Shown here one piece after another: positions 45,426 to 57,000 of a stretch of DNA of 64,000 nt. Both the position numbers and the translations under genes were made by a program. The number at the start of each line of letters is the position of its first letter. The stretch's first letter is position 1. Below the pieces are notes generated by a model. That model saw only the letters and a program-made list of their open reading frames with translations. It had not been told where the DNA came from and searched no databases. Source of the stretch: Beroe ovata (lineage: Eukaryota > Ctenophora > Nuda > Beroida > Beroidae); contig CAMPET010000005.1 in the NCBI GenBank assembly GCA_946803715.1, positions 274,164-338,163 of the forward strand. The letters are read 5' to 3'.

Positions 45426-48001
45426 TGTGTGTGAGTGTGTGTGTGGGTGTGTGTGGNTGTGTGTGTGTGTGTGTGGTGCAAGAAGCAGGCGTCCACTTTT
45501 TAGGCTCAGATCCCTTTCGAGACTGCCAATGTTTTGGTGCATAAGAGTAAGATCTACACAAATTTTACAAATAGATATGAAGATACTAACCTGGGAACAC
45601 GATTCCTTCAACATGTATCCTATGTGTGAGAGGCACGTGACTGAACGCTGACCCGTTTGTGTAATCGAAACTCAGGTCGACATTCAACTGAAATCACAGA
45701 TATTATGATTCATAGAATACTCTGAGTTACCTCATGAACTGGTTATAGAACCCGATATTTTCATCCGACTGTTTGACGATAACTATAATTTCAACTATAA
45801 ACCTGATAATCAGTCAACTCGTTGATGGTGAAAGTTAGTATACCACCATCATCATTGGTATCGTAAGTCCAAATGTAGTCGTCAGACATACCGCTGACCA
45901 GTGCATCATCCACACGCCAAGAGAAGCCATCGTGAAAACCACCGTACGGAATGGGCTCGGATACGCACACAAAAGTCAGCGGTTGGTTCAGTTGGCCTCG
46001 CTGGATTGTTCTTGGACAATCCATATCTGAGGAGAGGGGGCGGCAATGTGTTGCAACATTCCGGTCACAGCAAAATTCCGGTACCAGCAAAATTCCAGTG
46101 TCAACATGAAAACTTAATGCAGTAGTAATATCGGGAGTTATAATAGAAAGTGGTAACACTTACTGTAAACACAGGCAACGTTGATGGCTCTGCTGTACAC
46201 ATTGGCCAGTGTCTCCACTTTGTGGGTGTATGCAAGGCATATATCATCGTCCAATGAAACATATGAACAAGTGCCAGGGTTGCCACTGCAAATGGTGTCA
46301 GTTATCAGTTATTTCGAATTAATTCAAAATAGGTCAAAATACGACTAAAAGTGACTGAAATAAGTCAACAAACAAAACACGCCAACATCCGACAAGAAAC
46401 TGTGATAGGAAATGTGATCCATCATTCCCATACAAGTTAACTGACCCGTTGTAAGATCCCGAAGTGCAGTAATCTATGCATGGAACCATGACAGATCTCT
46501 TCTTTTTACCAAGATAAGAGTCAAGTGCCACAGAAGTTAATGAAGCTTTGTGGATACAATGTGACCCTGCAATGTTAATTGTTCACAGCTTAGTCATGTG
46601 CACCACGAGTATTGAATATTGAATAGGGAAGCATTTTATAATGGATATTTCATAAAATAGAATACAACAAGTATACCTACAGAGTGCTGCATTCAAAAGA
46701 CACTGGTCAAACGACACAGTCACACATGACATGTCCGGATCAGAACCAATGTTGAAAGCCTTATAGGAGAAGAGAGAACAAATCGAATCCTTCCAGTGGA
46801 AAGAGAATGATTTGCATTCAGCTTCACTTCTACATGATGTGAAACATTCACTAATAGAGTTTATTCCAACCACATCAATAATAAGGTTTTCATTGGGTAA
46901 TATAAAGTATGTCAAACAGTCCAGATCTGAGAGAGGGGTTCATCAAATTCTTATTCTGCATTGAGTCACCAATATTTATTATAATATACCCGATTGCTTT
47001 CTGATTGAATAGGTAGTATGTTATGTGAGGTAATGAAACGTGAGATGCTGAATGAAAATTGGATTGATGAACTGAACCTGGTGAGTTTTCATAATGGCAG
47101 CTAACATTGTAAGTGAAGTGGTTGATGGATTCAGTTAGGTGTTCAGAGCTTACACCAGCAGTGTCCAGTGATTCCCATGGCCAAGCTTCACAACCAACCA
47201 AAACATCGGTTGCCTCGCATGTCACTGCTCTACAAGCATTATCAGTTATGCACCATGAAATCAATTCTTCCATGCTCATCTCAGGTACTTGAAAGGATGA
47301 ATCTGGAGGCTCATACTTCTGTTTCCAAAGGTGGCAATCAAAAGTATCTGAACAAGAATTACGCCCGTTATTCCCGACAGGCGGGCGTTATATTTCCACC
47401 CAGCCTTTAAAAGCAATCGGGTTGAAGAGTAAATTTTTAGTCAAGTACACCATTTTTCACACGCGCGATCTTTTTGCCTTATTTCAACGGCTAATCTACG
47501 AATCCGCGTATTTCATAAAATTGGTCATTTAGTGGAAAATTTCACTTTGCGATTGCGCGCATGCAATTGCGTGCGGAGTGGTTTCCATGACAACACTTTG
47601 AAATGACTACTGGCAAGCATTCAGTGTAATATGCATGGTCGCGCGCGCACAAAACCATGATTTTTATAATTAATTCGTAAATAGCGATCCGACCCGCGTG
47701 TTTTATAAAGGAGGGACCACCGCATACGACCATCCTACCAACCCCACTATCTTCACCAAAATCTCCAAATTCCTAACCACCTTATGCCTTTTTAGGCCGC
47801 TTCGCGGCCAGGCTGGGTGGAAAAAATACCGTTTTTGGGGTCAAGATTTTACAATTCAATCCATGAAATTTCCTTGAGTCTGCAACAAAGAAAATTAAGC
47901 TTACCTTCTAGCTCAAATATGCGAAGTGAGTCTGGAATTCCTCCAATTGGAACTAAAAACAACAAACTGCATGTAATTAAAACTGCTGAAAAATACTCCA
48001 T
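33105..48001 (-). CDS. Mosaic extracellular protein: PAN-like, discoidin/FTP + Cys-rich repeats, sushi
   Basis: A long minus-strand gene, read as a continuous exon series with mostly phase-1 introns. Exon 1 (48001-47905) encodes a signal peptide (MEYFSAVLITCSLLFLV). Then come two PAN/apple-like exons (47347-47078; 46926-46681, FTSCRSEAECKSF), smaller Cys-containing exons and an Ig-like piece (about 46026-45804). About five three-exon units follow (45.4-39.64 kb), each a discoidin/fucolectin-like domain plus a Cys-rich ephrin-receptor-like segment. Next come a novel exon (39386-38965), sushi domains (38.88 kb and several from 37.6 to 33.95 kb) with one more discoidin-like domain between, and a helical C-terminal part (about 33900-33105, ending SSYEK and TGA). 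No transmembrane helix is evident, so it is probably secreted. Ligand unknown; lectin or complement-like recognition is inferred. It could be two genes, but I see no internal stop or new signal peptide. Confidence 0.7.
34238..34340. repeat. ACACGTGTAC-type direct repeats
   Basis: Several copies of GTACAGAACACGTTACACAC and related palindromic ACACGTGT words, in an intron between sushi exons of the mosaic gene. Confidence 0.8.
36092..36200. repeat. TGTAACACTGTT tandem/inverted repeats
   Basis: About six copies of AATGTAACACTG and its complement lie in an intron of the mosaic gene and can pair with each other. Confidence 0.8.
37108..37185. repeat. GTGAGT/TGTGTG microsatellite
   Basis: A GTGAGTGA and TGTGTG run with one ambiguous base, in an intron of the mosaic gene. 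Confidence 0.9.
37655..37745. repeat. GTGTGT/GTGAGTGA microsatellite
   Basis: A second GT and GAGT simple-sequence run with one N, intronic to the mosaic gene. Confidence 0.9.
39642..45383 (-). repeat. Intragenic tandem array of three-exon protein modules
   Basis: Five successive units, each a discoidin-like first exon ending before a phase-0 junction, a second exon usually starting GCKDEE or similar, and a Cys-rich third exon (pattern CxxCxxGxYSYGGxSxxC). Approximate unit spans: 45383-44030, 43875-42955, 42774-41877, 41739-40837 and 40668-39642. In the first unit the second exon is split in two. Shared words include DWFYYPDDPC, DWFYFPDNPC and SWFYYPDHPC. Units start and end at phase-1 introns, consistent with whole-module duplication. 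Confidence 0.8.
41029..41112. repeat. AC microsatellite
   Basis: CACACA with a few CAGACA and CATACA units, in the intron between the second and third exons of one repeat module. Confidence 0.95.
45390..45476. repeat. GT microsatellite
   Basis: GTGTGT with occasional GGGTGT and GAGTGT units and one N, immediately upstream (in transcript sense) of the first discoidin-like exon. Confidence 0.95.
47391..47824. mobile_element. Possible MITE in the first intron of the mosaic gene
   Basis: Imperfect terminal repeats ATTTCCACCCAGCCT (47391-47405) and AGGCTGGGTGGAAA (47810-47823), about 430 bp apart, enclose GC-rich words such as ACGCGCGATC, GCGCGCAC and a GGCCGCTTCGCGGCC palindrome. No coding frame. 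The element is inserted between the signal-peptide exon and the first PAN-like exon. Confidence 0.5.
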
Positions 48002-48508
48002 GATGCGATGAAGTCCACAGTAAGAAGATTTTCTTATCAAAGCTACACCATGTTCTTGCCTATATCTACAAAAAGTTCCATATTTGGAGGTAATAGAATA
48101 TAGTTATAGGTCTGTAGGAAAATATTTATTTCAGAAAATGAATGGTCTCTTAAAGACTTTATTTATCAGCTTAATCACCACATCTCACCCTTAATGAATA
48201 CTGACTATAATATCCCCAACAACCATTAGAATACCAATAGTCAAATTTGATTGATGTCTCAAAAGAATCTTTCTTTTCTGAAATATATCTTTTCATGAAG
48301 TAATAGTCAAATTTAATCAATAATCATTAGTCAGACGCAAGTATAATTGAAAATAAATAAATAAATAAAAGGATAATGGTATTTAACCATCTCAATTCTA
48401 TTACACTGAAAAGAAACATTCACAGCCATTTGAAAAAAACACCACCTTTAAACTCAGGTGTCCAATGAATCCATAAAAGAACAATCACATTTAGAGGAAG
48501 AAGAACTG

Positions 48509-49324
48509 CTAACCAATGTTAATGCCCCTTTTCTTTGCAACATAGGGGTGACTTTTCAGATAGTCATTAAATTTAGATTTGTTATCTAAGTAGCTAGGAC
48601 CTTCAATTTTCTGTAATACTAGCGTGGACACATACCAATAATGATTAGGACTGATGGTCTTAGTTGTCTTCTTATAAAATTCTAAATTGATCTTAAACAT
48701 ATCAACAGNNNNNNNNNNNNNNNNNNNNNNNNNNNNNNNNNNNNNNNNNNNNNNNNNNNNNNNNNNNNNNNNNNNNNNNNNNNNNNNNNNNNNNNNNNNN
48801 NNNNNNNNNNNNNNNNNNNNNNNNNNNNNNNNNNNNNNNNNNNNNNNNNNNNNNNNNNNNNNNNNNNNNNNNNNNNNNNNNNNNNNNNNNNNNNNNNNNN
48901 NNNNNNNNNNNNNNNNNNNNNNNNNNNNNNNNNNNNNNNNNNNNNNNNNNNNNNNNNNNNNNNNNNNNNNNNNNNNNNNNNNNNNNNNNNNNNNNNNNNN
49001 NNNNNNNNNNNNNNNNNNNNNNNNNNNNNNTCCATCACTGCAATTGTTATTCTTGTTGCACTACTGATACTGGATGAACCACAGTAGCCAATTGAAGATA
49101 TGCTATAAATATCAGGGGATATGTTACAGGTCGAAATATTCGATGTGTATATGTCGCATATTTACACCAGACCTGTATTCAATAATTCTTCTGCTAGCCG
49201 CATGAATCACGAATTTTTCAAGATCATTATGAACAATGAAAATCAAACCTGCTGCTGCAAGATTGGTCAGGACTGAGACACGCTCAACCAAACCCATCCG
49301 ACAATAGATTAGATTCTCGAACAT
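48509..49324 (-). CDS. Putative gene interrupted by an assembly gap
   Basis: An ATG at 49324 opens a frame MFENLIYCRMGLVERVSVL with a hydrophobic stretch LAAAGLIFIVH, ending at a plausible donor near 49168. On the far side of the gap, a frame running out of the N region (FKINLEFYKKTTKTISPNHY, later YVAKKRGINIG) ends with a stop at 48509. That the two belong to one gene is inferred. I do not recognise the product; the first part could be a signal anchor. Confidence 0.3.
48709..49030. other. Assembly gap (322 N)
   Basis: A run of N that probably removes internal exons of the putative minus-strand gene around it. Confidence 0.99.
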
Positions 49325-50460
49325 TCTTAGCCCTTCATTTGTTCGTTATGCACGGTATTAATGGTTTATTGTTGTAAGAGTCTAGTGCGAGTGTTTAAAA
49401 GGGGGAGGGCGTCAGAGGCGTCGGGCCTTTTATAGGTAACAAATATGCCTGGCTTCACCCATAGCACCAACTAGGATTTTCTCGCTTAAACCACTAAGAA
49501 TTCTTTCACGATCGCCATAGAGACCTCAATTACCTAACAATTTTGGTTGCATGGAAATTTGTAGCGAATTTCATGATCATGATTTCTCCGAAATCAAACA
49601 TCCATCGGGAATTCATATTAGCGCTGAGTTGAGAATGATAACCATGTTTGACCATAGATCGTAATGGTCTACAATTTCTAGCCATTTATATTCTTCGGGA
49701 TTGCGAAATGGTTCATAGTTCTGTTTCCGTTTAGTTCCTTACTATAGCTTCTAATAGTTTCTTGATATTTGAAGTTATTTCATCTTGTTTCATGAAGCTG
49801 CTGGGTTGCCAATCCATTATAAATGTACCCGTGCAATGAAGTAGAGAATGAACTGATGGAAAATAGGGCGATATGAGGTGTTGCATTTTGATATTCACCG
49901 TGAAGAAGATAAGAGATCTCCAATGCAGATCTCCCTCTATTTCCTGCATTTGGAGCGTATCATGTGGCGCATGCAGGCATGCCGAATCTGTGAACTCAGA
50001 CTTCTAGATGCCGGTGTTCTGGAGTATTCCCGCATAAGGAGAATCGTGGCTAGAGACCACGCGAAATTAGAATTGTTTTTTACTTCCTGATAACCGGTTG
50101 TAAATCTATAATAAACGGTGTGCTGACCGTCTGCCGTCTCCAATTTTCGCATGATACAGGGTGTGTCAAAAAAAAGTGGACAAAAGTAGACGTCCATATC
50201 TCAGCTTCTGTTCGGAGTTTCCGGATGAAATTTGGAGGTGTGGTAGGTATCGGTTATAAGTTTTTGCAAAAAAATTTTCAAGTCCCTAGCTCGAAAAATG
50301 TGGATTTTCGGTTTCTGAGCCTCAAAAACGTTAGCTCTCAACGGGGTCATGAAGGCCTAATATTGCCCGTAATATCCTGAAAATTTCATCGAGTTTGCTC
50401 AAAAAACGGCAGAGATATACGCATTTATGTAACACAAAATAGCGAAAAAACAAACAGCAG
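49325..50460. other. Intergenic, possible transposon remnant
   Basis: Short frames on both strands at 49.7-50.2 kb show no family features. At about 50156 the words CAGGGTGTGTCAAAAAAAAG look like a Tc1/mariner-type terminus, but no partner end or transposase is visible. Confidence 0.35.
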
Positions 50461-50749
50461 CAGAGGTCCTATACACAGTAGTACACAGTGACACGCAACA
50501 CCGTGCGTGTGTGTAAGTGTAAACAATATCCCATATTCAAATTGATGTTCTCAAATAATGTAGGCTGATCACCCAAATGCGTGTAGCAATTGATAATGTA
50601 CCGAATCTGTGGTCAATCAATAACTGGCGTCACTGAGGCGGGTGTGTATATCAATTTGAATGTGTGCTCCATATGTAGCGATATTGTTTACACTTACACA
50701 CACGCACGGTGTTGCGTGTCACTGTGTACTACTGTGTATAGGAACTCTG
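50461..50749. mobile_element. Fold-back element with 70-bp terminal inverted repeats
   Basis: The arm at 50461-50530 and the arm at 50680-50749 are reverse complements over 70 bp with about one mismatch (shared words CCTATACACAGTAGTACACA and GACACGCAACACCGTG). The short core continues to pair weakly (TTCAAATTGA with TCAATTTGAA). No coding capacity. The near identity of the arms implies recent origin or active correction. It abuts the 5' side of the next gene. Confidence 0.9.
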
Positions 50750-51629
50750 CTNCGATGCGAGTGACACGCTATCCAGACTTCTCGCCCACAAACCTGCAGT
50801 TCCCAGACAGGATACGCGGGTGAAAGAACAGATAAGAACACCTACTATTACTGTTTCCCGAAAACCCAGTCATTCTACTCCAATATCCTGTAACCTTGAC
50901 AACGGTCAGTCCTCACCAAGGAAACAGTCAAGGAGCAGTCGTGAGAAGAGTGTTACATCCATTTGTAGCAGCATATCCTCCATTAGGAGTAACAATGACC
51001 AGCATAACTGCAGAACATCCCAATTGATTGATAGTCTGCTGGCGATGGAGCAGTCGATTGATGCCGATGTTGCTGATGTCATGGATGATGGAAATGCTGA
51101 CCTACTCGGATACAACTTGAGTGATGACAGTGATGAGGAATTTGACGAGTGTATTGAGGAGAAGGAGGATGAAAATGACGAAATTGGAGAGATGCCAGCA
51201 CTTATCACGACACCTCATAACGGAAGAGAGAAATCACGTGATCAGAGCGAAGTGCAGAAGCGTGATGGAAATGACGCAGGGGTTACCCATCATGACGATA
51301 TACCCCGATATGGGCTGGCATCTCTCTATCTGAAGCCCAGTGAAATGTGTCAGAGGAGGGTTACTACCACTCGGCGGATCACGGAGGCTGATCTGGACCA
51401 CACCTCTCCGCTCTACCGGCACCGGAGTCAGATCCTGGGCAATGATATCCTCAGGAATGTGGGAACAACAAAAACACCGGTATTGCAGGTCAGTTACTGA
51501 GCGACATCATGATATAGTTGTCAATGCTCATGATCACGAAAGATTTGTGCTGATCAATTTTATTTCAAATCACCAGAATTGTCATCATATTTACCCATGA
51601 CTACATTACAGAAGAAAAGGAGCAGATAG
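50742..51629 (+). CDS. Acidic, Ser-rich protein of unknown function (5' end uncertain)
   Basis: An open frame from just after the fold-back element continues to a donor at about 51488 (PVLQ then GTCAGT). The next acceptor at 51611 adds KKRSR and a stop at 51629. The visible part has a Ser/Arg-rich segment (SPRKQSRSSREKSVTSICSS), then a helix (SQLIDSLLAMEQSIDADVAD), a strongly acidic stretch (SDDSDEEFDECIEEKEDEND) and a more conserved-looking C-terminus (DDIPRYGLASLYLKPSEMC, then DHTSPLYRHRSQILG). No domain recognised. No ATG in frame precedes the segment convincingly, so an upstream exon is likely. Nuclear or cytoskeletal roles are both possible. Confidence 0.5.
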
Positions 51630-51715
51630 AACTACCCCTAGTGATTGTACACCGAGAACACCGAATTGACCAGAGCTTCATGGAAGTAGCAGCTGAAATT
51701 CAAGCTTCAGACAGA

Positions 51716-51746
51716 ACACACACACACACACACACACACAGACACN
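51716..51746. repeat. CA microsatellite
   Basis: ACACAC run ending in one ambiguous base, downstream of the acidic-protein gene. Confidence 0.9.
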
Positions 51747-51861
51747 ATATAACATCTGACAAGTGCTAGGGTGATGTAATAATACTATTTATTAGCTGGC
51801 ATATGTTGCGACGTTGCGTTGTCCATGCTGAATTGTGGATGCCTGGCGATCGCGATGAATG

Positions 51862-52075
51862 AGTTAGTGCGCCGCGCACGCAGAACGAAATTCGCGCCAA
51901 AGCTGAAGTCCATTAGCCTGCAACCGTTTGGCAATTGTGCAATGCCAGACCGGCAGACCGCTGATCATGCATGCCGCGCGGCGCGCGAAACGAAATTTTC
52001 GACAGCTAGTCTATCATCGATCGACAAGTGTTAATAATAAGCCCTGGTTTTGCGCGCCGCGCCCGTAGCCCGGGT
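51862..52075. repeat. GC-rich interspersed repeat (copy 1)
   Basis: Contains GTGCGCCGCGCACG, GCCGCGCGGCGCGCG and GCGCGCCGCGCCCG, and the segment AACGAAATTTTCGAC followed by CTATCATCGATCGACA. A related segment lies at about 58305-58372. The rest of 51630-52461 is A/T-rich promoter-like sequence. Confidence 0.65.
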
Positions 52076-52461
52076 TTTGTGCGTCAGATAAAATTTGACA
52101 AATCCAGCTGACGCATCACAAAATAATTTTGTGCAAATTGTTTGAATGTTTGAGTTGAAACTGTTTATTTCGAAAGAGTGATAAGTTTCTGAATCTTACT
52201 ATTCACTATTAATACATAAAATTCCTAAGAAAACTCTTTCAATTTATTAATATTCTTCCTCATCTCAGAAGGGGTTTGGTATGTGATGACATTTTTGACG
52301 TTTTGTGTCTATCTTCAGAAAGTTTAGTCATGATTGCCATTATAACCTTCATAGTGGTAATGTGATTTACTCTATTCATTTTTAACCTCATAGTTTGTTT
52401 TGTTCTGATTGGGCAGGTTTCTGATGTTATTACCACCAGAACCAGGAAGGGCAACCAAACA

Positions 52462-53433
52462 ATGGCAATCAAAGATGTTATTATCAATATTTCAAACCTT
52501 TGCAGACATTTTGGCATTAAGGTGAATCCTGAAACTCTCCGTTTGAGTAAATTCAACGATCCCCAAGCATTGTCAGACATCACATCATTCCTTATTGACT
52601 TGATGAATTTCGTTTCAATCTCTTCTAATCCAAGTGCACCACTTATTGAAGGTGTAGAGGACCTTGTTCAGTTGTCCATGATGATAGGCTTTCCATTATC
52701 AAACCACATTAAAACTGATTCATATGCCTGTTTAAAATTATTTGTATGGATTATAGAAAAGATAAAACTCATGCAAGTATTGGAGCAGAAGATTATAGGA
52801 AGACTAAGGAATGTTCTCAATTGTCAAAACAGTATACCTTCTACATACTATATTGGTGTTCCTAATGCTGAGCATTTTGATCAGTATGAAAGGGTACTTT
52901 CTAATCATTATCATAAGTCAAAGATACAGCGCTTGATGAGAGAACTATGTTTCAATTTCCCAGAATCTCACATACAGTCTGATGACATTATTCTCAAGTT
53001 ACCTGGATCTACGATACAAGGCTCAACTCTTCTTGATATATGCATGAGGAACTGTGAAGTCTCATTCTCCAATATGAAAGAAATGGAGAATATTGACACA
53101 ATTCTCAATTTGATTGCCAAGTTTTATTCTGACTATAGCACATTTGAGAGGTGGGTCAGTTCTGTGTCATATGATTTGACTGAAACTGTGAGCCTTGAAC
53201 ACAAACTTTTGAGTCAGATAATTGATCTACAAGCCAAAATAGACTTGCATCAGTCAGAGGGAAGTAGAGAGGTTAATTTGTTCGAGAATGTCCGGATCCA
53301 GTGTCCTTCTGATAGGCATGTCAAACTTTCAATAGAGAAGCTGAATATTGAAATTGCAGAAATAGGAGAAAGGGTCCACAAACAAAAAGAACTGATCCAG
53401 CGCCTTTTAGAACCCTTTGAGTACCATTCTTGA
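52462..53433 (+). CDS. TEDC1-like protein (tubulin epsilon/delta complex), 323 aa
   Basis: A single uninterrupted frame of 323 residues. The N-terminal block (INISNLCRHFGIKVNPETLR followed by LSKFNDPQAL) matches the pattern that opens the TEDC1/C14orf80 family (Leu-Cys, then Pro-Glu, then Arg-x-x-KFxxPxA). A second block (DSYACLKLFVWIIEKI) resembles the conserved LLLALxWLL segment, and KSKIQRLMRELCFNF resembles the third conserved helix. The C-terminus is coiled-coil-like (SIEKLNIEIAEIGERVHKQK). TEDC1 acts with delta- and epsilon-tubulin in centriole stability. The assignment rests on pattern memory, not a search. A short 5' exon cannot be excluded. Confidence 0.5.
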   Translation: MAIKDVIINISNLCRHFGIKVNPETLRLSKFNDPQALSDITSFLIDLMNFVSISSNPSAPLIEGVEDLVQLSMMIGFPLSNHIKTDSYACLKLFVWIIEKIKLMQVLEQKIIGRLRNVLNCQNSIPSTYYIGVPNAEHFDQYERVLSNHYHKSKIQRLMRELCFNFPESHIQSDDIILKLPGSTIQGSTLLDICMRNCEVSFSNMKEMENIDTILNLIAKFYSDYSTFERWVSSVSYDLTETVSLEHKLLSQIIDLQAKIDLHQSEGSREVNLFENVRIQCPSDRHVKLSIEKLNIEIAEIGERVHKQKELIQRLLEPFEYHS

Positions 53434-54061
53434 ACCTGAGGAATAGTGCATCAACACTCACTGGATAAATAAAACGTGTGTTGCAGATGAATTTTGCAAG
53501 GTTGTGATAAGTTGAGTATCAAGGGCAGTTTATAACTTAATTGGGTTGAACTCACTATGCAGATTGACAGCATGAAAAGAGTGAGTGTATCCATTGAATT
53601 TTGGTATGACTCATTGATCTATCATCTACATGATTTATCAACTGAACTATTCAATCACTTTGTTAGCTGATGTTGATTTAATTAGATATTCACATACTTT
53701 TGTAATGTGATTAGGCTATAAACTTCTGTGACAGAGTGGTGTGTACGGGACCCCACGCTTTTGATTCCTTGTTTAACATGCCACACAGCCAGGATCTCTA
53801 CCCTGTTCGCCGGGTTAGGCAAAAAACCTCTCTGTCTCGTCCAAAGTCGGTTTTAAATGTTCAGTTGGACAGATTTCTACCAAATCCGTCACTTTTCCTT
53901 GCCCCAGCTTCTTGAACTGTAGATACAAGTCAGATTGAAATATTCATGAACACAGAACTTTGTTCCGTGAAGCAGTAAAATACAGAGGTTAACAATGTCA
54001 AATTAAGATATTATATTGCTTATCAGTTCTTATTGATGTCCTACCTATTGCTAGGTTTAGG

Positions 54062-57000
54062 ATGTCTGCATCAGCAGTTTTCATCCTTGATCTCAAGGGA
54101 AAGGTATGACAGTTTTCATCGAAATTCAAACTGATCCGTGGTTATTTTAGATGATACTTTTTATACAAATTTTCATTTAACTCTGTCAACAATATCGACA
54201 ATTTTTCACAGGTCCTGATATCACGAAACTACAGAGGAGACATACCAATGTCTGATATTGACTTTTTCATGCCCCTTATCACAGAGGTTTGCACGCACAT
54301 TCTCACATCCCACTTTCCAACCAGCTCTTGAAAAAGAAGAGGGAGATGCTGTAGTTGTAAGATAAATTAATGTCTTTGACCTTTCTCTAGGTAGAAGAGG
54401 AAGGTACTGTTAGTCCGATATTGACTCATGAGAAGACTACTTTTGCTTATATCAAATATAGCAACCTTTACATTGTTGCTATGACTCGGACCAATGCCAA
54501 CATAGCACTCATTTTTGTCTACTTGTACAGGATGGTCCAGGTGAAGAATGACAAAATGATACAGATCTAATTTTCAGATTTGATTCTTCAAATCGTCCAT
54601 CGATATTATATTGTGCATCATTCCTTTTTCCAACTGTTCTAGGCATTTATTGAGTATTTCAAAGAAGTCGAGGAAGAAAGTATAAGGGACAACTTTGTTA
54701 TTGTATACGAACTACTGGATGAGTTCATGGACTTTGGTTATCCTCAGACTACAGACCCTAAAGTGCTGCAAGAGTAAGCCACTGAATACCCCCTTCTAGA
54801 TCACTCTAATGTGGTATAATGTAACCAGTCACGGTATCCAACTTCCTCTCTGACGCACCTAATACCTTCTTAATGGTATAATGCTTCACCGGCCTACCAC
54901 CCCTAGGTTTATCACACAAGAATCTCACAAGATGGAGGTCGCCCCTCGTCCACCACCAACTGTTACAAACGCCGTTTCATGGCGACCCGAGGGCATCAAG
55001 TACCGCAAAAACGAAGTCTTCCTGGACGTTGTCGAGAGCATCAACTTACTGGTAATTAAGATGCTTAATCTCAGCTGCCTCAGATTGTTTTGCACTGACA
55101 ATCATCACTTCTACTCTCACACTACAAGTAGAAGTCCTTTTTGTGATCATTTGAAGTTCATACACACTGCGAAACCACGCTCAAATGACGATTTCAAACC
55201 TGGAGGAAGAAACACAACAAAACAAGAGACACTGATACCAAAACGGCCAATACCTATTTACTGGGGGTTGTTTAGTGCAGATAGATGGTCTTACTGGCAT
55301 TCAATTTTCCGTGATGATGATCAATGTGTTTATTCAGGTTTCCGCTAAAGGTAACGTCCTCCAAAGTGAAATTGTAGGCTCTGTCAAGATGAAGGTGATG
55401 TTGAGTGGCATGCCGGAGCTACGGCTCGGACTAAACGATAAGATCCTATTCGAGAGTACAGGTCGGAGCAAGAGTAAAGCTGTGGAGTTGGAGGATGTTA
55501 AGTTTCATCAGTGTGTCAGATTGTCCAGGTACTGAGATCTGCTATAATTATATTTAGATGTGTGGTAGAGTTGTGGTAATGTAGAATTATGAAACAGCCG
55601 TGCGAAAATGTACAATGTACATTGTATAAACACTCTACACTGCACAGTACAATTTTCATTGTAGAGTTCGCATTGTACAATGTACTATGTATACTGGACA
55701 ACCTTATACACGGTTCAGTGACATAGTGGGGTCTCAATCTTATGAACAGTACACTATAATAATTGAGAGTACTTAGTACATTGTATGAATTATATTGTTC
55801 ATTGTACATTGCACAAGGCAGCGAGAGTCAGTGTAATCTAGTTAGGTGTGGAATATGGAGCTATGTATACAGTATTTCAGTATACAATAGACGTTCATAC
55901 AATACATAATGTATGACCGCTGTTCAGTGTACATCTTCTTAACTCAATTGATATTTCATGAGTCTTGTAAAGTGCGCTTCTTGATCGATTTGTAACCGAT
56001 TAGAATCAGTATACGGCGATCATACCATATAAGGACTAATGACTCGATCTACCCTCAGGTTCGAAAACGATCGTACGATTTCGTTTGTACCTCCTGACGG
56101 CGAGTTTGAATTGATGAGTTACCGACTGAACACTCAGTCGAAACCACTCATGTTGATAGAGAGTGTTATAGAACGGCACTCACATAGCAGAGTCGAGTAC
56201 ATGATCAAGGTAAGTGAATGACAGTGTTGTACGCCACATCTCAGTGAACCTGAATACTAGTCTATAAATAGATTTTGTTGATTATGTAAGGGTTCGGTTC
56301 CAAGAATCAGGAAAAGTGGTTCAAAGAAGTTTAAAAAGTCGTGGGTTGTATTTGTAGAATTGGGACAAATATGTTCAATTTGGAAATGTCATGTAACGCG
56401 CGACGTCATCCCGATAGTGATTGTAAGCATATAATAAGCGCGCGCTTGGACCGCGCGACATGACATGATCGAATCGATCGTGCGCGGGTCCGTCTAGCTT
56501 GCTAAGCTGTCTTGCTAGCTAAACCGAGCGCATTCGCCTCATTTTTGATCGTTCTGGACCACCTCTCATCTTAGCTGAGAATTAATTGAACTCATCCAGG
56601 CGAAGAGTCAGTTTAAACGAAGGTCGACGGCAAACAATGTTGAAATCATAATTCCTGTTCCGCTAGATGCAGATTCGCCAAAATTCAAGGTATGTTGTTT
56701 TCTTAATGCGTCTTTGAGGATTTATTCTCGGAAAATATGGAATCTCTTCTCATGAACTGTGTTTTTAGACCACCATCGGTTCAGTAAAGTACGTTCCTGA
56801 GGAAAATGCAGTGGTCTGGAGTATCAAACAATTTCCGGTATGTATTTATCTCAAATCTTTCAACTTTTGACCACATCAAAGTTAACTGTTATTTGATCCT
56901 GTTAAATTTGCTCATTGCAATCACGATCATCATTTCAGGGAGGCAAAGACTTCCTCATGCGTGCACACTTCGGTCTTCCCAGTGTCGAAGCGGAAGAAGA

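Noticed and set aside
50153-50180. Tc1/mariner insertion
   Set aside because: Only one terminus-like word is visible. No second inverted terminus or transposase frame was found, so I do not annotate an element.
49731-50197. Opposing frames of 70-86 residues
   Set aside because: They have no recognisable domain or signal peptide, overlap on both strands, and lack supporting splice sites.
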